Notes: generated by a model not told the origin, from the letters alone. Shown: positions 1-8,770, numbered from the stretch's first letter. The stretch is DNA of 64,000 bases from Luteimonas rhizosphaerae (GCF_002849595.1 NZ_NRQR01000026.1:450492-514491); one strand, 5' to 3'. Numbers and translations: made by a program.

Positions 1-383
1 ATCTGGTCGTGCGCGACCTGCCGGCCAGCCAGCGCTTCTACAGTGCGGTGCTCGACGTGCTGGGCGTGCCGCTCGGCGGCACCGGCGACGGCTATTTCTG
101 GGCCGACGAACTGTTCGTGTCGTCCGCCGAAAGCGAGGCTGCAGCGGGCACGTTGACCGGGCGCCACCATCTGGCGTTCCAGGCGCGCGACCGGGCGATG
201 GTCGACGCCTTCCACGCGGCCGCGCTCGCATACGGCGGTACCGATCACGGCGCGCCCGGCGAGCGGTCCTACCACCCGGGCTACTACGCGGCCTTCGTCC
301 TCGATCCCGACGGGAACAACATCGAAGCAGTGTTCCACGGCAAGTCGGTGCGCAGTGCGGCATCGGTGCACGTGACGTTCTAG
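1..383 (+). CDS. VOC (glyoxalase/bleomycin-resistance) family protein, 5' truncated
   Basis: The reading frame is already open at the window edge and ends at TAG 381-383, so the true start lies upstream. Visible residues begin LVVRDLPASQRFY, the usual first beta strand and helix of a vicinal-oxygen-chelate domain, and close with a YYAAFVLDPDGNNIEAVFH segment, the typical C-terminal metal-ligand strand with a conserved Glu. His residues in the middle (RHHLAF) fit the second ligand position. Proteins of this type bind a divalent metal and act as isomerases, dioxygenases or resistance proteins. The substrate cannot be read from the sequence. About 126 residues are visible, close to a complete single VOC domain, so only a few N-terminal residues should be missing. 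Confidence 0.8.
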   Translation, partial: LVVRDLPASQRFYSAVLDVLGVPLGGTGDGYFWADELFVSSAESEAAAGTLTGRHHLAFQARDRAMVDAFHAAALAYGGTDHGAPGERSYHPGYYAAFVLDPDGNNIEAVFHGKSVRSAASVHVTF

Positions 384-489
384 CCGGCTCGCGTCCGCGC
401 GCTGCATTCGGCGCGCGCGTGTCGCGTTCGCGCCTCCATCATCGAAGGCGGGGCACGATCGCCCCCTCTCCAGACTGCGGGCTGCCGTC

Positions 490-1017
490 ATGTCGCTCCG
501 GGTTCCGATCGCACTCGCGCTGGCCGCCGTCGCGGGCACCGCGCAGGCCAACCGTCCCGTCGATACGCTCGAGCTGGACCGCTACGTCGGCACCTGGCAC
601 GAGATCGCGCATCTGCCGATGTTCTTCCAGCGCAAGTGCGTCGACGAGATCACCGCGACCTACACGCCGCGCGACGACGGTCGCATCGAGGTCCGCAATG
701 CCTGCCGCACGCAGGACGGGTCGCGCAACGAATCGACGGGCGTGGCGAAGACCGTCGACGGCGCGCCCGGCCAGCTGAAGGTGCGTTTCGCGCCGGCGTG
801 GCTGTCGTGGATCCCAGGCGTGTGGGCCGACTACTGGGTCATCGATCTCGATCCCGACTACCAGTGGGCGGTGGTCGGCGGACCGAGCCGCAAGTACCTG
901 TGGATCCTGTCGCGCACGCCGACGATGGAGCGCGCGCTGTACGAGCGGCTGGTCGGCGACGCCGCCGGTCGCGGCTATCCGGTCAGCAGGCTGGTGCAGG
1001 CGGCGCCGATCGAGTGA
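490..1017 (+). CDS. Blc-like bacterial lipocalin, secreted
   Basis: A 175-residue protein with an N-terminal signal peptide (hydrophobic run ending AGTAQA) followed by the lipocalin signature YVGTWHEIAHLPMFFQ, and a C-terminal block with DYWVIDLD, GGPSRKYLWILSRTP and GYPVSRL. These match outer-membrane lipocalin Blc closely. Blc of E. coli is a lipoprotein, but here no lipobox Cys follows the signal peptide, so the mature protein is probably soluble in the periplasm. Lipocalins form an eight-stranded barrel that carries lipids or other hydrophobic ligands, and Blc is linked to membrane lipid repair or storage. The gene is convergent with the reductase gene at 1039. The start ATG is chosen because it gives the signal peptide directly. 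Confidence 0.88.
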   Translation: MSLRVPIALALAAVAGTAQANRPVDTLELDRYVGTWHEIAHLPMFFQRKCVDEITATYTPRDDGRIEVRNACRTQDGSRNESTGVAKTVDGAPGQLKVRFAPAWLSWIPGVWADYWVIDLDPDYQWAVVGGPSRKYLWILSRTPTMERALYERLVGDAAGRGYPVSRLVQAAPIE

Positions 1018-1038
1018 CGCGCATGCGCGGCCGTCCCG

Positions 1039-2025
1039 TCATGCGTTGACGTCGACGACGGTGCGTCCGCGAACCTGCCCCTGCAGCAGCTTCGGGGCGA
1101 GGTCGATGACCGCGTCGAGGCCGACTTCGGTGGTCATGCGTGCGAGCAGGCCGGGATCGAGATCGCGTGCGAGCCGCGCCCAGGCGTCTTCGCGCACCGC
1201 GTGCGGCGCATTGACCGAGTCGATCCCCGCCAGCGTGACGTTGCGCAGGATGAAAGGCAGCACCGACGCCGGCAGGTCCGTGCCCTGCGCCAGGCCGCAA
1301 CAGGCGACCGCACCGCGATACGCCGTCTGCGCGAGCACGTTGGCCAGCGTGTGGCTGCCGACGCTGTCGATCGCGCCGGCCCAGCGGGGCTTGCCGACAG
1401 GTTTGCCCGGCGCGCCGAGCGTCGCGCGGTCGATGACGTCGGCCGCGCCGAGCGCGCGCAGATGGTCGGCATCGCCGCTGCGCCCCGTCGACGCGATCAC
1501 GCGGAAGCCGAGCCTGTGCAGCAGGGCGATCGCCACCGAACCGACGCCGCCATTGGCGCCGGTCACCAGCACGTCGCCCAGGTCGGGGGTCACGCCGGCG
1601 TGCTCGAGCGCACGCACGCACAGCATCGCCGTGTAGCCGGCGGTACCGATCGCCATCGCCTGGCGCGCGTCGAAGGCATCGGGGCGTCGCACCAGCCAGT
1701 CGCCCTGGACACGCGCCTTCTGCGCGTAGCCGCCGTGATGGGTCTGGCTCAGCGCCCAGCCGTTGAGGACGACGGGATCGCCGGGCGCGAAACGCGCGTG
1801 CGTCGAGGCCGTCACCGTGCCGGCCAGATCGATGCCGGCAATCAGCGGAAACACCTGCGCGATCGGCGCGGCGCCGGTGATCGCCAGTGCGTCCTTGTAG
1901 TTCAGCGTCGAGTAGTCGACATCGATGTCGACGTCGCCGTCCATCAGGTCGTGGGTGTCGAGGTCGGCGACGCGCGCCTGGATCGTGTCGTCGTGCCGGG
2001 TGAGCTGGATCGCGCGGAAGGTCAT
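1039..2025 (-). CDS. AcuI/YhdH-type MDR oxidoreductase (acrylyl-CoA reductase family)
   Basis: A 328-residue zinc-free medium-chain dehydrogenase/reductase. The start MTFRAIQLTRHDD is chosen at the CAT ending at 2025, because the open frame upstream is Arg-rich and has no homology look. Diagnostic stretches are DVDYSTLNYKDALAITG near residue 45, PLIAGIDLAGTV, the NAD(P)H-binding turn VTGANGGVGSVA, and a C-terminal block RNVTLAGIDSVNAP typical of the YhdH/AcuI subfamily. Members reduce acrylyl-CoA to propionyl-CoA with NADPH, or act as quinone reductases on small electrophiles. The gene stands alone, convergent with the lipocalin. The family assignment is firm; the physiological substrate is inference. 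Confidence 0.88.
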   Translation of the reverse strand: MTFRAIQLTRHDDTIQARVADLDTHDLMDGDVDIDVDYSTLNYKDALAITGAAPIAQVFPLIAGIDLAGTVTASTHARFAPGDPVVLNGWALSQTHHGGYAQKARVQGDWLVRRPDAFDARQAMAIGTAGYTAMLCVRALEHAGVTPDLGDVLVTGANGGVGSVAIALLHRLGFRVIASTGRSGDADHLRALGAADVIDRATLGAPGKPVGKPRWAGAIDSVGSHTLANVLAQTAYRGAVACCGLAQGTDLPASVLPFILRNVTLAGIDSVNAPHAVREDAWARLARDLDPGLLARMTTEVGLDAVIDLAPKLLQGQVRGRTVVDVNA

Positions 2026-2206
2026 CGCATGCCTCGATCGGAAACGGACCCGCAGTGTGCACCTGCGCGCATGCGCATCGGGTCGCTGCGGCGATGCGCG
2101 GGTCGCGAATGGCGGCCCGACACGGCGATGCCCCGGCGCGAACCGGGGCATCGGGACCTGACGTACGGACGGCAGCAGCGCCGGCACGCGTGATGCAAGG
2201 TGCGGC

Positions 2207-2311
2207 TTATTCCTCTTCTTCGCCGCCGCCCGCGCCGGGTGCCTGCCACGGTTCCTGATCGGTGCGGCCCGGTTGCTGCGGGGTGTTCGGGGGATTCGGC
2301 TGTGCGCTCAT
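2207..2311 (-). CDS. 34-residue Pro/Gly-rich microprotein with acidic tail
   Basis: A very short open frame of 34 codons plus TAA, preceded by GGAGAG seven to eight bases before ATG, a good ribosome binding site. The peptide starts MSAQPNPPNTPQQ, is rich in Pro, Gln and Gly, has a single Trp (EPWQAPG), and ends GGGEEEE. It has no membrane segment and no signal peptide. It lies alone between the AcuI-type gene and a small membrane protein gene, both on the same strand. The strong Shine-Dalgarno sequence and sensible codon use support translation. Function is unknown. A second Pro-rich microprotein at 9603-9815 has a similar style. Confidence 0.5.
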   Translation of the reverse strand: MSAQPNPPNTPQQPGRTDQEPWQAPGAGGGEEEE

Positions 2312-2443
2312 GAGATCTCTCCATCGCGGCGCAGATCGCCGCCCGGGGACGCTGCGCCGGCCGGCGTGAACGCGACGCCAAGCCCCCGGTATTCAGCGAA
2401 TGATTTCGATAGCACGGGCGGAGATCACCCGCGTGCGACGGCA

Positions 2444-2737
2444 TCAGGTGCCGGAAGCGCCCGTCGGCTGTCCACTCTCGACGTCGAAGGCGGCATGCAT
2501 CGCCTGCCGCGCTGCGCGCGTGCGCCGGATCCGCAGGCGCAGCAGACGCGCGGCGGCGCCGAGCAGCATCAGACCTGCCAGCACTGCGGCGATGATCATC
2601 GGCCACGAATACCAGGTTGCGAGCACCGACAGCATCGAACCTTCGGTGCGTGCGAACGCACCACTGAACACGGCTCCGGCCAGCAACGTGTAGACCGGCA
2701 ATACCGCCGTGCGCCACATCACCCGTCGCGACATCAT
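2444..2737 (-). CDS. small two-helix membrane protein, hypothetical
   Basis: A 97-residue protein with two hydrophobic spans, VLPVYTLLAGAVFSGAFA and WPMIIAAVLAGLMLLGAAARLL, followed by an Arg-rich segment (RLRIRRTRAARQ), so the C-terminus is probably cytoplasmic. The start at 2737 (MMSRRVMW) is preferred over an upstream in-frame ATG because GGGAGA precedes it at proper spacing and because it avoids overlap with the gene ending at 2769. It is likely co-transcribed with that upstream gene, 31 bases away. I do not recognise a family. Confidence 0.6.
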   Translation of the reverse strand: MMSRRVMWRTAVLPVYTLLAGAVFSGAFARTEGSMLSVLATWYSWPMIIAAVLAGLMLLGAAARLLRLRIRRTRAARQAMHAAFDVESGQPTGASGT

Positions 2738-2768
2738 GGCGCGATCTCCCGCAGGTCTCTGCAGCGGT

Positions 2769-3086
2769 TCAACCGCGCCACTGGCCCGCTCCGTTGGGGA
2801 AGTCGTCATCGCGGCGCTGCGACGGGACGAAATGCGGTGGCGCCTCGCTGTCGCGACGCGCGGTCGGTAGGATCACCTGCGCGGGCGTCGGCAGCTCGCC
2901 GCCGAACAGCCAGTGATTGGCGGCGACCGAACGCACCGAATTCCAGTGCACGCCGCGCGGTGCGGCATTCCAGAGGCGACGCAGGCCGGGTTCGACCTCA
3001 TGCCAGTCCGCGCCCGGCTGGGCCACACGGACGACGCGCGCCATTTCGGCGAGCATGGCATGAATGCGTGCGCGGTCTGCGGACAT
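2769..3086 (-). CDS. hypothetical soluble protein, about 105 residues
   Basis: The frame starts at ATG 3086 (MSADRARIHAMLAEMARVV) behind GAGG at eight bases, or at an upstream TTG at 3104. The N-terminal half looks helical and the middle has WHEVEPGLRRLWN and GVHWNSVRSVAANHWLFGGELP, suggesting a compact soluble domain. The C-terminus is Arg/Asp/Gly rich and probably disordered. There is no signal peptide. It precedes the two-helix membrane protein gene on the same strand with 31 bases between them, which suggests a two-gene unit. No family is recognised. Confidence 0.55.
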   Translation of the reverse strand: MSADRARIHAMLAEMARVVRVAQPGADWHEVEPGLRRLWNAAPRGVHWNSVRSVAANHWLFGGELPTPAQVILPTARRDSEAPPHFVPSQRRDDDFPNGAGQWRG

Positions 3087-3306
3087 CGACGGGGCCTCGG
3101 ACAAGTGGCCTCAGGCTAGGCGCGCGACGTTCAAGTGCACGTGAAAACACGGCCGGGCCCGACGGTGTTCAGGTGCGGTGCCGCTTCGTCGCGATGGGGT
3201 CGCCGCCTGTCGTGATCCGCCGCATGCGACAGCGCGCGTCGATGCGCGTCGATGCGCGCCGTCGTGCCTGTTCATCGACGCGGAACGGCGACGGTCGCCG
3301 CGGCGA

Positions 3307-4941
3307 TCAGGTCGGCAGACCCGGCTCGATATGCACGCGATCGCGGCCTGCCCGCTTGGCGGCGTACATCGCCTTGTCGGCGCGACGCAGCAGTCGCGCG
3401 GTGTCCGTGTCGTCTTGCTGCAGTTCGCTGATGCCGGCGCTGAGCGAGATGTGCAGGGCCGGCACGCCGAGCGAATCGATCGAGCCGTGCAGCGCACGGC
3501 GCAGCGATTCGGTGCGCTGCGCCGCGTCGCCGGGACCGGCGCCGGGCAGGATCACCAGAAACTCCTCGCCGCCCACGCGCGCGACGTAGTCGATATCGCG
3601 GAACGCGCCGCGCAGCATGCGCGCGACATGCCGCAGCACGCGATCGCCGACTTCGTGACCGTGGCGGTCGTTGATCCGCTTGAAATGGTCGATGTCGATG
3701 AACACGACCGCGAGCGAGGCGCCCGCGTCGAAGGCCTCCAGGCGCGCGGTCTCCAGACGCTCCAGGCCCGCACGCCGGTTCGGCAGGCCGGTCAGCGCAT
3801 CGGTCTGCGCCAGACGGCGCATCTCGTCGCGCTGCTGGCGCAGGCTGCCGAGCCGCAGGGTGAGCACCATGCTCGAGGTCAGGGCCAGCCAGTTGCCGGC
3901 CAGCATCATCGCCTCGACCTTCCAGCGCGCCAGCAGGTCCGGCGCGAAGGCCTCGAAGAGACCGACCGCAACCAGCGGCAGCACCGCGCACAGCGTCGCC
4001 GCACTGTGCCGCTTGCCGCGGAACAGGCGCACGAGCGCGAACACCAGGAACACCACGCACAGCAGGTAGAAGCCGACTTCGGCCACGACCGACGCGATCG
4101 ACAGCACGCCATCGGGCAGCAGGCCGACCGCCAGCGCGAGCACCAGCGTCACCTGCACCGTGCGCGTCGACAGCCGGTCCAGCGTGGGCAGCCGGTTGCG
4201 CATCCAGCTCTGCCGGACCAGGGCATGCACGGTCACGCCGGTGAGGGCGACGCCGAGCGCGACCATGACGTGGATCGAGCTGTCGCCGAGCGGAATCCAC
4301 GGCCGCGGATACGCCCACAGTCCCGACAGCAGCGCCAGCCACGCAGCAGCGCCGGCCGCGACGAGGGCGTAGCGGAGGAAGGCGCGTTCGCGCGTGCTGA
4401 AGAACGTCAGCAACGCCGACAGCATCAGCGCAATCATGACCGCGACCGACGCGACCCGGATCGAGAAGCGCGCGGTGTCCTGGCGCTGCACCGGCGCCGG
4501 TTCGCCCAGCTGCACGATCGGCCGCCACAGCGGCAGCAGCGGGCGGTCGAATTCGACTTCGATCGGCGCGGTGTCGCCCGGCGCCGGGACCAGCACGGTG
4601 CCCATGCCGGCGCGGAAGCGCGAGTCCAGCGTGCGTGCGTCCTGCAGCGTGCCGCAGCGATCGCGTGCGCCGTGGCGGATGTCGACTTCGCCCTGCAGGG
4701 CGTTCATCACCACGACCGCCTGCGGATGGCCCGACCAGCCGCCCGCGGGCGCGGGCAGCAGCAGCCGGTGGCGCTCGCGGCGATGGTCGTGCACGCAATC
4801 GCGCTGCGTTTCCGCCGCGGTCGCCGGCGCGCCGGTGACGACGTGGTCCTCGCTGAGTCGCCCGCAGGCGGCCAGCGTGCACAGCAGGAGTGCGACGCCG
4901 AAGCGTCGCAGCAGGGCGTGAAGCGCGTCAGGTCCTGTCAT
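3307..4941 (-). CDS. membrane-bound GGDEF diguanylate cyclase with lipobox N-terminus
   Basis: A 544-residue protein. The start at 4941 (MTGPDALHALL) has GGAAGG just upstream. Domains in order: a signal sequence with LAAC lipobox near residue 26; an extracytoplasmic segment of about 130 residues with Cys and Trp; seven or so membrane spans (about residues 165-360), an arrangement resembling 7TMR-DISM sensors; and a C-terminal GGDEF domain with TDALTGLPNRR, DIDHFKRIND and the active-site motif GGEEF. The inhibitory I-site RDID lies five residues before GGEEF, so product inhibition by cyclic di-GMP is expected. It should convert two GTP to c-di-GMP in response to a periplasmic cue. It is monocistronic. 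Whether the LAAC Cys is really lipidated is uncertain. Confidence 0.88.
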   Translation of the reverse strand: MTGPDALHALLRRFGVALLLCTLAACGRLSEDHVVTGAPATAAETQRDCVHDHRRERHRLLLPAPAGGWSGHPQAVVVMNALQGEVDIRHGARDRCGTLQDARTLDSRFRAGMGTVLVPAPGDTAPIEVEFDRPLLPLWRPIVQLGEPAPVQRQDTARFSIRVASVAVMIALMLSALLTFFSTRERAFLRYALVAAGAAAWLALLSGLWAYPRPWIPLGDSSIHVMVALGVALTGVTVHALVRQSWMRNRLPTLDRLSTRTVQVTLVLALAVGLLPDGVLSIASVVAEVGFYLLCVVFLVFALVRLFRGKRHSAATLCAVLPLVAVGLFEAFAPDLLARWKVEAMMLAGNWLALTSSMVLTLRLGSLRQQRDEMRRLAQTDALTGLPNRRAGLERLETARLEAFDAGASLAVVFIDIDHFKRINDRHGHEVGDRVLRHVARMLRGAFRDIDYVARVGGEEFLVILPGAGPGDAAQRTESLRRALHGSIDSLGVPALHISLSAGISELQQDDTDTARLLRRADKAMYAAKRAGRDRVHIEPGLPT

Positions 4942-5047
4942 GTCCTTCCAGGAAGATCCAGCGTCGTTGCGGCCTTGAACGACCGCGCATCGTATCCGGA
5001 TGGCCGCGTGATCCCCAGCGGTAGCGGCCGGCGTGCGCCCGACTTGA

Positions 5048-5443
<396 letters not shown>

Positions 5444-5500
5444 CGCGGTCGTCCGGCGGATGCGACGATGCCTGCTGACGAACACGACGGAGAGACCGCC

Positions 5501-6133
5501 ATGCGCGTGATGCTGGTCGGCGCGACCGGACTGGTCGGACGCCAGGTGCTGGCCGGACTGCAATCCGAGCCGCGCGTCGCCGCGATCGTCGCGCCGACGC
5601 GCAGGCCGTTGCCCGGGGTCGCGACCAAGGTGCACAACCCGGTCGTCGATTTCGACGCACTGCCGGCCGATGCCGACTGGTGGCGGGTCGACGCGGTGAT
5701 CTGCACGCTGGGCACGACGATCCGGGACGCCGGTTCGCAGGCGGCGTTCCGCCGCGTCGATTTCGACTATCCGCTGCAGGTCGCCCGCCTCGCCCACGCG
5801 CACGGTGCGCGGCATTACGCGTTGAACTCGGCGATGGGCGCGGACGCGCGGTCGCGGTTCTTCTACAACCGGGTGAAAGGCGAACTCGAGGCGGCGCTGG
5901 ACGCGGTCGGCTTCGACGCGCTGTTGCTGGTACGACCGGGCCTGATAGGCGGCGAGCGGGCCACGGTGCGTCCCGGCGAGCGCATCGCCGGCGCGGTGCT
6001 GGGCGCACTGGCGCCGGTGCTGCCGCGCCGCTACCGGATCAATCCCGCGGCGCGCATCGCGGCCGCGTTGATCGATGGCGTGGTCGCGCCGCGTCCCGGT
6101 CGTCACGTGGTGCCGTCGGACGCCCTGGTCTAA
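5501..6133 (+). CDS. NAD(P)-binding oxidoreductase, HTATIP2/TIP30-like
   Basis: A 210-residue atypical short-chain dehydrogenase. It opens with MRVMLVGATGLVGRQVL, the GxxGxxG Rossmann turn at residues 7-13, followed by VICTLGTTIRDAGSQAAFRRVDFDYPL, ALNSAMGADARSRFFYNRVKGELE (a YxxxK-like motif) and LLLVRPGLIGGER. The order and the phrase YNRVKGELE are typical of the TIP30-like branch of NAD(P)H-binding proteins. The start at 5501 is preferred to the upstream ATG at 5468 because GGAGAG precedes it and the Rossmann strand begins immediately. The substrate is unknown. Confidence 0.82.
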   Translation: MRVMLVGATGLVGRQVLAGLQSEPRVAAIVAPTRRPLPGVATKVHNPVVDFDALPADADWWRVDAVICTLGTTIRDAGSQAAFRRVDFDYPLQVARLAHAHGARHYALNSAMGADARSRFFYNRVKGELEAALDAVGFDALLLVRPGLIGGERATVRPGERIAGAVLGALAPVLPRRYRINPAARIAAALIDGVVAPRPGRHVVPSDALV

Positions 6134-6239
6134 GGCGCCCGCGCAGCCGCGTGTCGAGCATTGGAGCCAGCGCACGTTCAAGCCGCAACTGGTAGCGTCG
6201 AAGACGTGCGCGGTCCGCGTGCGTCCCGGAGGAACCGCC

Positions 6240-6791
6240 ATGCGTGCGAAAGCCGCGCTCCTGCTTCCCCTGCTGCTCGCGGCGCTGCCGGCCAGCGCGG
6301 ACGATCGCGATCTGGACCTGCGCCTGCCCGATGCGCCGATGTTCTCCGGCGCGGGCGCCTTCGGCGAAGGCACCTATACAGGCCCACGGACCGAGACCCG
6401 CGAGTACCGCGATGCGCACGCCGACGGGGCCCGATTCGCCGGCCGTGGCGGGTGCCCGACCTCGCCCGACGGCGAGGACGCGACGGTGACCGGCAGCGTG
6501 ACCACCGGCATCGGCTACAGCTCGCGCGGCGGCAACAGCAACTGGAATGCGGCCGACATCAACCTGTGCAAGGAGTCGGTGAGCGCCAGCGGCAACGTCA
6601 ACACGGCCAACCTCAACATCCGCGTCGGTCGTTACGATGGCCCGGGCTATCCGATGGGGCACTACTTCGACGGGCCCGGCATGTACGGCCATCCGGGCCT
6701 CGGCTTCGGTCCCTACGATGGCGGTTTCGGTGGCTTCAGCGGCCCGCGCCAGGATGGCTCGTGGACCGAGGGACGACGCCCCTGGCGTTGA
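6240..6791 (+). CDS. secreted Gly/Asn-rich hypothetical protein
   Basis: A 183-residue exported protein. A strong GGAGGA site precedes ATG 6240 and the signal peptide is clear (LLLPLLLAALPASA). The mature part has a charged N-terminal segment, then a region resembling a small beta-rich repeat (TVTGSVTTGIGYSSRGGNSN, NAADINLCKE, GNVNTANLNIRVG) and a Gly/Tyr/Pro-rich tail that ends EGRRPWR. Two Cys (GGCPTS and NLCKE) could form a disulfide. No enzyme motif is visible. It is probably a periplasmic or surface protein. I do not recognise a named family. Confidence 0.7.
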   Translation: MRAKAALLLPLLLAALPASADDRDLDLRLPDAPMFSGAGAFGEGTYTGPRTETREYRDAHADGARFAGRGGCPTSPDGEDATVTGSVTTGIGYSSRGGNSNWNAADINLCKESVSASGNVNTANLNIRVGRYDGPGYPMGHYFDGPGMYGHPGLGFGPYDGGFGGFSGPRQDGSWTEGRRPWR

Positions 6792-6831
6792 ACGACATGG
6801 GCACGCACGGCCCTGACGCGATGACCGGTGG

Positions 6832-7268
6832 CTACAGGTAGCGCCGCAAGCAATGCCGGGTCGTGACCATGCGCCTTGCGTTGCGCAATGACCGCATTGA
6901 CGGCATCAGCGAAACACCCAGCAGCAACGGGATCCCCACCAGGGCGCCGACGCTGTCGCCGGGCACCATGTCCCGGTCTGCAGGGCGATCCGACACAAAC
7001 CGCACTCGAACAGAATGCCCAGGTCGCTCGCCGCCATCGATCTGGCGGCGCGCGTCGAGCCAGGTCGAGAGCCCGGTCAGCAAGACGGACACCGGCTCGC
7101 ACAGGCGGGCCAGCAGGTGGCAGACGAATAACGCGTGCGCCGCGTGCGCCGCGTTCAACGGATCGCCGACCTGACGATGCAGGTGGAACGTCTCCCGGAT
7201 GGGCCGAGCATCCGCAGCATCGCCGTGCCGCGCAGTAGATCGATCGGCGCGAGGCGCCCAGATGCGCA
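6832..7268 (-). pseudogene. remnant of DUF1624 / heparan-alpha-glucosaminide N-acetyltransferase-like membrane protein
   Basis: On the minus strand, one frame carries RLAPIDLLRGTAMLRML (7256 downward), matching the N-terminal IDxLRGLxMxLM signature of this acyltransferase family. A different frame then carries VGDPLNAAHAAHALFVCHLL followed by ARLCEPVSVLLTGLSTWL (about 7171-7070), matching the conserved next block with its LCxPVFVxLxG motif. The frames change between about 7200 and 7180, there is no credible start, and only a short hydrophobic block (VGALVGIPLLLGVSL) remains before a stop near 6832. An intact member has about ten membrane helices and over 350 residues, so this is a decayed 5' fragment. 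Confidence 0.6.
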
Positions 7269-7548
7269 CGGCAGGGGAGGCGACCAGGTTGCAGACCAGG
7301 GACGCGATCCCGGCAATACGCTTGCGGGTTTCGGCACGCGCGGCGCATCGCCATTGCCTGAACCACTCGCACTCCCGACCGGTGCCCGGATCCGCCCAGC
7401 CACGGGCTGCGCGCCCATGCGCATGAACAGGCGCGACGCGTCCAACGCGCCCCACACGTGCGCGATGCACGGTCCTCACGAACGCGTCCCTAGAGTCGAA
7501 CGACACGCCAACCGGCGTATGAATCCGACAGTCGAAGTGGAGACAACA

Positions 7549-7947
7549 ATGACGATGAAGATCCCGCAGGGCGCGCTGATCGTGGTGGCGGACGGTGGTT
7601 CGGCACGCGTGTTCAGCAACGTGGGCGACGACAAGGCGCTGACGTTGAAGCAGGAAGCGCTGCTCGAGGGCATGAATCTGGACGACGATGGCCCGGCCGG
7701 CTCGATGCCGACGGAATCCAGCGCGTCGCAGCTCGACGAGGCCACCTTCGCCAAGCAGCTTGCGAACGGCCTCAACGAAGGCGCACTGAAGAACCGCTAC
7801 GACCACGTCGTGCTGATCGCCGATCCGCAGACCCTCGGTCGCGTGCGCCCGCTGCTGCACAAGGAAACTATTCAGCGCCTGGTGGGCGATCTCGCCAAGG
7901 ACTACACCAACGCCCCGCTGGAAACGATCCAGCGCGCGCTGTCCTGA
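7549..7947 (+). CDS. host attachment family protein (PF10116-like)
   Basis: A 132-residue protein starting at ATG 7549 with GGAG seven bases upstream (in-frame ATGs further upstream lack a site). Characteristic phrases are GALIVVADGGSARVF at residues 8-22, LEGMNLDDDGPAGSMP, FAKQLANGLNEGALKNRYDHVVLIADPQTLGRVRPLLHKE and LVGDLAKDYTNAPLETIQRAL. This is the pattern of the protein-required-for-attachment-to-host-cells family, related to archaeo-eukaryotic release factor folds; its biochemical role is not established. The next gene, a thioredoxin, starts seven bases downstream, so the two are very likely co-transcribed. Confidence 0.87.
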   Translation: MTMKIPQGALIVVADGGSARVFSNVGDDKALTLKQEALLEGMNLDDDGPAGSMPTESSASQLDEATFAKQLANGLNEGALKNRYDHVVLIADPQTLGRVRPLLHKETIQRLVGDLAKDYTNAPLETIQRALS

Positions 7948-7954
7948 CGGCGCG

Positions 7955-8272
7955 GTGACCGTGGCCGCGTATGCGCCCGAAGCGCCGGACCGGTCTGCCG
8001 TCGACGGCATGCCGGGTCTGGTGGCACTGGAGTTCGGCACCGACTGGTGCGGCCATTGCCAGGCGGCGCAGACGCCGTTGGCCGCCACGCTCGGTGCGCG
8101 TGGCGACATCACGCATCTGAAGATCGAAGACGGGAAGGGGCGGCCGCTGGGCCGCTCCTTCCGCGTCACGCTGTGGCCGACCGTGATCCTGTTGCGGGAT
8201 GGCGAGGAGGTCGCGCGGATCGTGCGGCCGACCAGCGCCGGGGACATCGCGCCGGCCCTCGCGCTTTTCTAG
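7955..8272 (+). CDS. thioredoxin family protein with WCGHC active site
   Basis: A 105-residue cytoplasmic protein starting with GTG 7955, seven bases after the host-attachment gene. The redox motif is FGTDWCGHCQAAQ near residue 30, the cis-Pro loop is in VTLWPTVILLRDGEEV, and the C-terminal helix follows. The active-site pair CGHC is the protein-disulfide-isomerase/DsbA-like variant and not the CGPC of classical thioredoxin. No signal peptide is present, so a cytosolic disulfide reductase or thiol oxidoreductase is expected. The coupling to the upstream gene suggests a shared stress role (inference). Confidence 0.87.
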   Translation: MTVAAYAPEAPDRSAVDGMPGLVALEFGTDWCGHCQAAQTPLAATLGARGDITHLKIEDGKGRPLGRSFRVTLWPTVILLRDGEEVARIVRPTSAGDIAPALALF

Positions 8273-8287
8273 ACACGCCTTGCGAGA

Positions 8288-8770
8288 TCAGTCGTCCGAC
8301 CGCTTGATCACCGTGATCTTGCCGGAGGTCTCGAGAATCGCGATCTCGATGTCCGAGATCGCAGTGCAGCCGGCGCTGCGTCGCGCGGTGGCGAAGTCCT
8401 CCCGGCTGACCGATTGCCGCATCAGCTCGTCGCGAAACACGTGCCCGTGCCGGGCCAGGATCACCGGCCGCCCCGCAACCACACGTTCGAATGCACGGCT
8501 GCGGGCCGAAAACGCACCGACGCCCCAGTTCAGCGACATCAACGTAGCGGCGAGGATCAATCCGCCCAGCAGCGACGTGTCCTCGCCGATCAGCGAGTTC
8601 TGGACCGCCGTGCCCAGCAGCACCACGACCAGCAGATCGAACGGCGTGAACTGGCCGACCGTGCGTTTGCCGGTGATCCGTACCAGGGTCAGGACCACGA
8701 CATAGACCGCCACCGCGCGCAGGACGAATTCCCACCAGGGCATCGCGAGTTCGAACAGGCCATCGGGCAT
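8288..8770 (-). CDS. DUF421 (YetF-like) membrane protein
   Basis: A 160-residue protein. Three hydrophobic segments come first (FVLRAVAVYVVVLTLVRITG, FDLLVVVLLGTAVQNSLI, LLGGLILAATLMSLNW), followed by a soluble C-terminal domain with GRPVILARHGHVFRDELMRQSVSREDF and a final beta segment (AILETSGKITVIKRSDD). The sequence RITGKRTVGQFTPFDL is the family hallmark (GKRxxxQ). Proteins of this family are linked to spore or envelope functions but have no established biochemical activity. The start at 8770 is chosen because the upstream extension is Arg/Pro-rich. It is convergent with the thioredoxin gene, 15 bases apart. Confidence 0.88.
   Translation of the reverse strand: MPDGLFELAMPWWEFVLRAVAVYVVVLTLVRITGKRTVGQFTPFDLLVVVLLGTAVQNSLIGEDTSLLGGLILAATLMSLNWGVGAFSARSRAFERVVAGRPVILARHGHVFRDELMRQSVSREDFATARRSAGCTAISDIEIAILETSGKITVIKRSDD

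Noticed and set aside
2025..2187. N-terminal extension of the AcuI/YhdH-like reductase by 54 residues
   Set aside because: The extra part is Arg/Pro-rich and unlike the family; the normal first strand starts at the ATG ending at 2025.
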